This document shows, one piece after another, positions 61,501-64,000 of a stretch of DNA of 64,000 bases; the stretch's first letter is position 1; each line of letters opens with the position of its first letter. The notes under the pieces were generated by a model. It searched no databases and was not told the origin of the DNA. It saw only the letters and a program-made list of their open reading frames with translations. The stretch lies in contig NC_092579.1 of the NCBI RefSeq assembly GCF_037975245.1, positions 3,622,001 through 3,686,000 on the forward strand, read 5' to 3'. The position numbers and the translations under genes are program-made. This DNA comes from Apostichopus japonicus (Eukaryota > Echinodermata > Holothuroidea > Aspidochirotida > Stichopodidae).

Positions 61501-63761
61501 TTTTGCACACGCTCCAAAACTGATGTTTTATGAAAGAATAGAATAGAACTGTCTTTCAACAGTGGTATCGTCTAAGATAGGGTCCTATGTATTATATATT
61601 TTATTAAAATTTTAAACTTTCATTTGTTGTTTACAGGTAGGTATTAATAAGAATTTTACTACATGTATATGACATTTAATGGCTTTTATTTGCTTTATTT
61701 GATGTTTAAATGATTTTTCTTTCTTAAAACAACACTGAGCTGCCGCCCCTACTTTTAGTAAAAAGGTCCGTTTTTGATGATTAAGCCCCACCCCCAAGTC
61801 TGTTTTGTAGCAGATTGGCTATGACTCATAACAGCTACATGTTAGATATACGAAAATGGCTACCCTTGCGAACAATTTTCTGTTCTGTAGTTAGGTACGC
61901 GAGGTGTTAGTGTATTGCATGCTAATTACATTCTGTACTGCTGAATTCTACGTAGGCCTAGTGCATTTAATTTAAATTAGGCCTTCGTTTTTGTAACATC
62001 CATTTAAGGATAGTACTGGTGTTCAGGTAGCTTTTCAGAGCAAGGGCCATGATAAGTTTGTTTGATTGCCCTTCATGTATTTTGTATAATTATGTATACA
62101 CATTCTTGTATTTCTGAAGGCTACTTACTGTAGGCCTAGTGCATTTAAAAATATATATATATATAGGCCTAGGCCCCTAGGCCTATTAGGCTTTCAGTGA
62201 TAGCCACATTAGCATCACACTGGTGTTCAGACAGCTTTTCCTAGGAAGGACCAGGGTAAGTTTGTTTGATGGGTACGTATAAAAGAGGAGCCGGCCATAG
62301 CATCACAACTTTGATAAGACTATAAAAATTGTATAAGGTTATGTTTTATTTATAAGGATATAAGGTTATAAGAAGTATGTTTAGCTTTCTTTTGAACCTG
62401 TAATGTTTGACATCAAATGTACAAAGAATTAAAATAAAATAACAAAATGGAGAGGAACTGAGGTGGCTATTAGGGGAAGAGGAGGCCACCCATCACTTGC
62501 ATATAAAAACTTGTAATCTTCTTTTACATTATTTTTTCCAAGTCATAAATCCATGAAATCTTCATGTCCGAAAAATTGAGATGGAAAAACGTGGGTTGTT
62601 TTGATATCTAGAAGTGGACACAGTTTTGATGGTAGTCACCACTACAGTCTACAGTAACATACAGTAGGTCAATAGGCCTAGCTCTCAAGGCAGGCATCAA
62701 GAATATGGTCGAGTTGTTCGCCTCTTCTAATTTGGCTGTTGTCATTGACGTCAAACTATATGACCAAAAAGTCCAACAGAGACTGACCTAAGATGAAGGA
62801 TACCACATAAAAAACAAGTTCTTAAATATTCTATGACATTACTAAACCTTGCAACGTCGTTCTTTCGACTAACAGGCAATGAGCGCTAAAGGCAAGACTA
62901 GCAGGATAAAGTGTAACCTGCAGAGACTATTCGTGGCAAAGTAGCAAAAATGCAAGTTATATATTTGTTGTACCATGATTGATATTGATAATTGTAGAGA
63001 CAGAGCAAAGATTTGAAATTAGGAATCAAAATTAAAACTTCCAGTATTGAGATACTGCATCATTGATGCTCTTGTATTTAAATGATTTATGTTAAATATA
63101 ATGTATTTAACTATTTAATGTGGTAACCTTTTTTTTGGTTAATTTCTGTCTTAAGAGTAGTACTATCGTTTTATTTATTCATTCCCACAAAATTCTGTAG
63201 ATATCGCGGTGATTCGTAAATTCCAGCGTCAATCTTCCCTGATTCAGAGAGACAGTGTTTGGTGGATGCACACGATTGTACCCAAGATGTTTCCCGTTGC
63301 TCAGAAAGATTTCCAAGACTTGTGAGGAATCTTTGCTATCTTCTTTCACCAGAATATGAATCCTCCCCCCCCCCTTCATTTTAATTATTATATTATATCA
63401 CGTGTTGTCAGAAAATAGAATTATTGCCTTTAGACCACTCGTATATAGTAACTTTTATGATTGTTTGGTTGAAGAATATTGTACCCCATTAATCTCTGCT
63501 CTGATGATGGGTTTTAATTGTACAAGTTTTTAGTGTGACCATTACAGCATGGGTTAGAGCTTCTCTTAGAATCGTAACAAAGTATGACTTGTTTAGTTCC
63601 AGAATATTGTTATGTATGGAATGTTGTAATTGTACAGGCTTTTAGCCTGAGTGTCACATTACATTTTGTTTTGGCCATTATAGGTTACAGAAGCTGCTCT
63701 TTATGAAACCTGTGGATGCCTATTGCAGTAAAGACAACTGGCCTCCAGAGAATGACAGGAG
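49536..63761 (+). CDS. INTS1: INTS1, Integrator complex subunit 1, N-terminal part (13 exons, runs off window)
   Basis: Exons: 49536-49575, 50827-51111, 52180-52376, 53309-53446, 55193-55373, 56422-56518, 56854-57037, 57940-58085, 58499-58640, 59344-59526, 60282-60390, 63201-63321, 63684-63761. Phases join throughout and give about 633 residues of a protein usually above 2100. Motifs recalled from INTS1: GEMIALGPK near the N terminus, KKPKLSSPTPL, DALFIG-like MYLAKTKPMLFE, ENWPEIFVKVY(V/I)ED, ELWLQNPKLTRPAQ, IYNELSTSRNPNNMQLL, IQRDSVWWMHTIVP and DNWPPENDR. INTS1 is the nuclear scaffold of Integrator, which cleaves snRNA 3' ends and nascent mRNAs near promoters; the visible part is alpha-helical repeat. 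All introns are GT-AG except the one after 58085, which has a GC donor. Confidence 0.95.
50827..51111 (+). CDS. INTS1: INTS1 exon 2 (disordered N terminus)
   Basis: 285 bases after a TGTCTAG acceptor, ending at a GTATTT donor, phase 1 both sides. It encodes MPAGEMIALGPKRRPESSTE and then SSAERKREAP, KKPKLSSPTPLGKP and a serine/proline tail. IALG, ERKR and KRPKLSS-type motifs occur in the same order in vertebrate INTS1. The KRKR/KKPK pieces may act in nuclear import (inference). Confidence 0.88.
51320..51760 (+). repeat. Three degenerate tandem copies with AGGTCA direct repeats (DR4)
   Basis: Copies of about 150-180 bp starting near 51320, 51462 and 51642 share AAAGGTCATTTGAGGTCAAC, AACACAAACATC and AGCTTAAATGAATTT. 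The first and third contain AGGTCA-TTTG-AGGTCA exactly (51327-51342, 51649-51664), the second one mismatch (51469-51484). DR4 is the consensus for thyroid-hormone/LXR-type nuclear receptors; function here is untested. In INTS1 intron 2. Confidence 0.75.
52180..52376 (+). CDS. INTS1: INTS1 exon 3
   Basis: Acceptor CTCTGAAG, donor GTGAGT, 197 bases, phase 1 to 0. It encodes VSPRDLVEKVLDADAKEDDK, RIDVLLCGALSSLKNSRAKP and DAALFIGLMYLAKTKPMLFE. The LLCGAxxxLKxxRAKPD and LMYLAKxKP blocks are typical of INTS1. It opens the helical repeat part of the protein. Confidence 0.93.
52590..53040. mobile_element. hAT-like MITE with TAGGGATGCACCGGAT ends (451 bp)
   Basis: Perfect 16-bp TIRs TAGGGATGCACCGGAT and ATCCGGTGCATCCCTA. 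The duplication TTACCTAT/TTACCTAC (52582-52589, 53041-53048) has one mismatch and fits nTnnnnAn. Many GCCGGA words inside, including tandem CGGCCGGATCTTTTTCAAA. The open frame of 180 residues at 52513-53055 is a by-product of this repeat. INTS1 intron 3. Confidence 0.88.
53309..53446 (+). CDS. INTS1: INTS1 exon 4
   Basis: 138 bases, phase 0/0, acceptor ATTACCAG, donor GTAAGG. It encodes AVCTLLRRDVSVSFKSKGNP, then LVPILASNILMHAFLYEENWPEIFVK, which aligns by eye with the CSLLRRDxSxxFKxKGN and ENWPEIFVK blocks of INTS1. It has no ATG-started reading frame of its own and is recognisable only as an exon. Confidence 0.93.
53594..53964. mobile_element. hAT-type MITE, copy 2 (371 bp)
   Basis: Same family as 7154-7523; left end AAGGGCTGGGCAACCT (mutated), right end AGGTTGCCCACCCCAG. 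The duplication GTCTATGT is exact at 53586-53593 and 53965-53972 and nearly identical to that of copy 1, because both sit at the same place in a larger repeat. INTS1 intron 4. Confidence 0.88.
53965..54890. repeat. Host repeat around hAT copy 2
   Basis: The counterpart of 7660-8010, with an extra 200 bp or so between the MITE and the ACTTGATCAAGTCTAAATAT word, and a retroposon-like tail (GCGCTATTTAAGTACTATTT near 54750) inserted before the final G-run. Confidence 0.6.
55193..55373 (+). CDS. INTS1: INTS1 exon 5
   Basis: 181 bases after a CTTTTTACAG acceptor, donor GTATGT, phase 0 to 1. It encodes VYVEDAVAERVWVDHPKNQG, a FVANIITAFGTKPIPK stretch and a tail ending in a run of glycines (AGGGGG) that is not a conserved part of the family. 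The VYxEDxxxERxWVD motif directly continues ENWPEIFVK from the previous exon. Confidence 0.93.
55618..56300. repeat. G-rich degraded transposon pieces
   Basis: GTGGTCTAACTAGGCCTTTT plus G-run near 55618, GCGCGTATCCAGGATTTCAT near 55861, and a C-run near 56271. These look like old hAT-type ends without partners. INTS1 intron 5. Confidence 0.4.
56422..56518 (+). CDS. INTS1: INTS1 exon 6 (acidic linker)
   Basis: 97 bases, acceptor CTTATAG, donor GTATGC, phase 1 to 2. It encodes GSPLRSEDMDVDMISSFGSE and DKGDSPTDSVMNR, a variable acidic loop between two helical blocks; INTS1 proteins carry an acidic linker here. The assignment is by phase and position more than by sequence. Confidence 0.82.
56854..57037 (+). 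CDS. INTS1: INTS1 exon 7
   Basis: 184 bases, acceptor CTTTCAG, donor GTTGGT (weak), phase 2 to 0. It encodes RFTLIKERVETYIVSNLRDQ, LTRRQGLDIPRTLLRLLATA and VRLMAAPKLELWLQNPK. The LRDQLxRRQ, RLLxTxCG and LELWLQNPK motifs are typical of INTS1. A reversed LINE fragment begins about 80 bp after its donor. Confidence 0.93.
57116..57530 (-). mobile_element. LINE reverse-transcriptase C-terminal fragment, frameshifted
   Basis: On the minus strand, FHNKWLRRVLGIRWQERVST in one frame is followed after a frameshift by KRRWKFIGYILRQNPNNDSN, GKRKRGRPKTTWRRTVDKEI and WNEARNPAADRDEWRRSVEA. The order HxxLRRILGI, RRWxxIGHxLR, GKRKRGRPxTTWRR, A.DRxxWR is the region just after the RT domain in many non-LTR retrotransposons. 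No RT catalytic core remains, so it is 5'-truncated. It lies antisense in INTS1 intron 7. Confidence 0.82.
57940..58085 (+). CDS. INTS1: INTS1 exon 8 with GC donor
   Basis: 146 bases, acceptor TCTCTGTAG, phase 0 to 2. It encodes LTRPAQELLLSLCINCCTHT, a SKDVEVIGMLIKMRVKTKP stretch and IINHYLLSVR. The exon ends CTGTCAG followed by GCAAGT, a GC-AG donor with otherwise perfect consensus. The last part of the exon plus the donor is repeated in tandem (period 51 bp, second donor at 58137), so a longer in-frame form is possible. Confidence 0.92.
58051..58152 (+). repeat. 51-bp tandem duplication of an INTS1 exon end with its GC donor
   Basis: AAACCTATCATTAACCATTA then TCTCTGTCAG/GCAAGTACT occurs at 58051 and 58102, period 51 bp (17 codons). 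Both copies keep the GC donor context CAG/GCAAGTACT. Reading through the first donor stays open, adding QVLVNKPIINHYIISVR before the second donor. Confidence 0.9.
58499..58640 (+). CDS. INTS1: INTS1 exon 9
   Basis: 142 bases, acceptor TTGCTCAG, donor GTATGA, phase 2 to 0. It encodes ELVAQHPENLSTFLKHTIYN, ELSTSRNPNNMQLLSAIFQH and SPEKAAK. The NELSxxRNPNNMQ motif is one of the most conserved short blocks of INTS1. The codon split over the GC-AG intron gives Arg, matching RELL in relatives. Confidence 0.94.
58722..58880 (-). repeat. Second copy of the hammerhead-like repeat (one arm)
   Basis: Minus strand 58768-58730 carries GCCT, TTGAAGA, T, GATCC-TGCTA-GGATC, GAAACGTC, AGGC. The first C of the CTGAAGA box is T here, so if it is a ribozyme this copy is probably dead. 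The following 110 bp match the interior of the 36918-37130 element; the opposite arm is missing. INTS1 intron 9. Confidence 0.7.
59171..59320. repeat. CATAAATCATTTACGGTC minisatellite
   Basis: About seven imperfect copies of an 18-20-bp unit (ATAAATCATTTACGGTCG) ending about 25 bp before the acceptor of INTS1 exon 10. Confidence 0.85.
59344..59526 (+). CDS. INTS1: INTS1 exon 10
   Basis: 183 bases, phase 0/0, acceptor TTCTTACAG, donor GTATCT. It encodes VLATSFQSLLLHKDDYVRAV, RALFREIVKTLRYELCFSKF and a LMQERSDSAFVDLDAAIK tail. The KDDYxRAxRxLxREIxK and CLxLMQER motifs fit INTS1. Confidence 0.93.
60282..60390 (+). CDS. INTS1: INTS1 exon 11
   Basis: 109 bases after a TTTTAATTAG acceptor, donor GTATTT, phase 0 to 1. 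It encodes DRYLKANVDVVCLTSLLSVT and PQVREAVNAYTRGDKK, in step with the relatives' ERFVVHITDVLAVxMMLxxTxQVKEA region. The following intron is about 2.8 kb. Confidence 0.9.
60391..63200. other. INTS1 intron 11
   Basis: 2.8 kb without exons that I can recognise. It contains a two-copy duplication (61945-62075 and 62130-62270) marked by GTAGGCCTAGTGCATTTAA and CTGGTGTTCAG.AGCTTTTC, with AGGCCTAGGCC words between the copies. Confidence 0.5.
63201..63321 (+). CDS. INTS1: INTS1 exon 12
   Basis: 121 bases, acceptor ATTCTGTAG, donor GTGAGG, phase 1 to 2. It encodes DIAVIRKFQRQSSLIQRDSV, WWMHTIVPKMFPVAQKDFQD. The FQxQxxxIQRDxVWWxHTxVP block is a clear INTS1 signature. Confidence 0.95.
63684..63761 (+). 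CDS. INTS1: INTS1 exon 13 (last exon in window)
   Basis: 78 bases, acceptor CATTATAG, donor GTGGGT, leaving in phase 2. It encodes LQKLLFMKPVDAYCSKDNWP and PENDRR. The DNWPPExDR motif follows the previous exon in the expected order. The gene continues beyond 64000. Confidence 0.92.
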
Positions 63762-63889
63762 GTGGGTTCTTCGGATACTTCTAACCTTGAACACAAATCC
63801 CCTCTCACCTCTATTTGCTTTGTTTCTTTTTGCAGTAATATAGGGATTAATTTGGAGCTAATGGATGTGTTTCAAATTCATAAATTTGA

Positions 63890-64000
63890 CATTTTATATT
63901 TGATTTGATATATAGTTCTATTTGATTTGATTTTTTTTTTGTTGATGATGATTTGATGATTTGATTATTTGATATTTTTTGATTTTTTGATTTGACTTTT
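63890..64000. repeat. GATTTGAT low-complexity tract at the window end
   Basis: Imperfect TTTGATTTGAT repeats run to the edge, inside INTS1 intron 13. Confidence 0.7.

Overview
This is a eukaryotic, intron-rich, AT-rich nuclear segment. The two genes are metazoan, and the repeats (AGGCCTA-type motifs, long C/G runs, hAT MITEs, tRNA-derived SINEs) look like a marine deuterostome. I favour an echinoderm, perhaps a sea cucumber, but the phylum is an inference. I see no prokaryotic gene organisation.

Two host genes lie head to head. On the minus strand, 2951-44394 is a complete coding region for a TEX2-type lipid-transfer protein of the endoplasmic reticulum (two membrane segments, a PH-like region, a split SMP domain). 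I could follow nine coding exons with intact splice phases from ATG to stop, 3159 coding bases or 1052 residues. Three middle exons (21953-22027, 18919-19008, 9332-9439) are all multiples of three, all phase 2/2, all encode low-complexity residues and all start at an AAG/GTCG acceptor, so they look like cassette exons inside the SMP domain. On the plus strand, 49536 to the window end holds the first 13 coding exons (about 633 residues) of INTS1, the large Integrator scaffold subunit; the gene runs off the right edge. One INTS1 intron has a GC donor, and that exon end is tandemly duplicated by 51 bp in frame.

The rest is intron and intergenic sequence shaped by repeats. A satellite of about 68-bp units with a 1283-bp higher-order period fills 14.4-18.6 kb inside a TEX2 intron. 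A 3.55-kb element with inverted ends at 25385-28932 carries a damaged gene for a CXC-like cysteine-rich protein family, and two 354-bp MITEs flank it as direct repeats. The intergenic space holds a three-level nest of DNA transposons (46435-48557) beside a 157-bp (AT)n tract. Other elements include a hAT MITE present twice inside a larger duplicated repeat (7.1-8.0 kb and 53.5-54.9 kb), another hAT-like MITE at 52590-53040, two copies of one tRNA-derived SINE, a LINE reverse-transcriptase tail, and a palindromic repeat whose arms can be drawn as hammerhead-like folds.

The two genes act in different processes (lipid exchange at ER contact sites; 3'-end processing and promoter-proximal termination of RNA polymerase II transcripts), and nothing here ties them functionally. 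The least familiar items are the TIR-bounded CXC-protein element, the hammerhead-like repeats, the cassette exons with shared acceptors beside a satellite that resembles an adjacent splice donor, and the duplicated GC donor.
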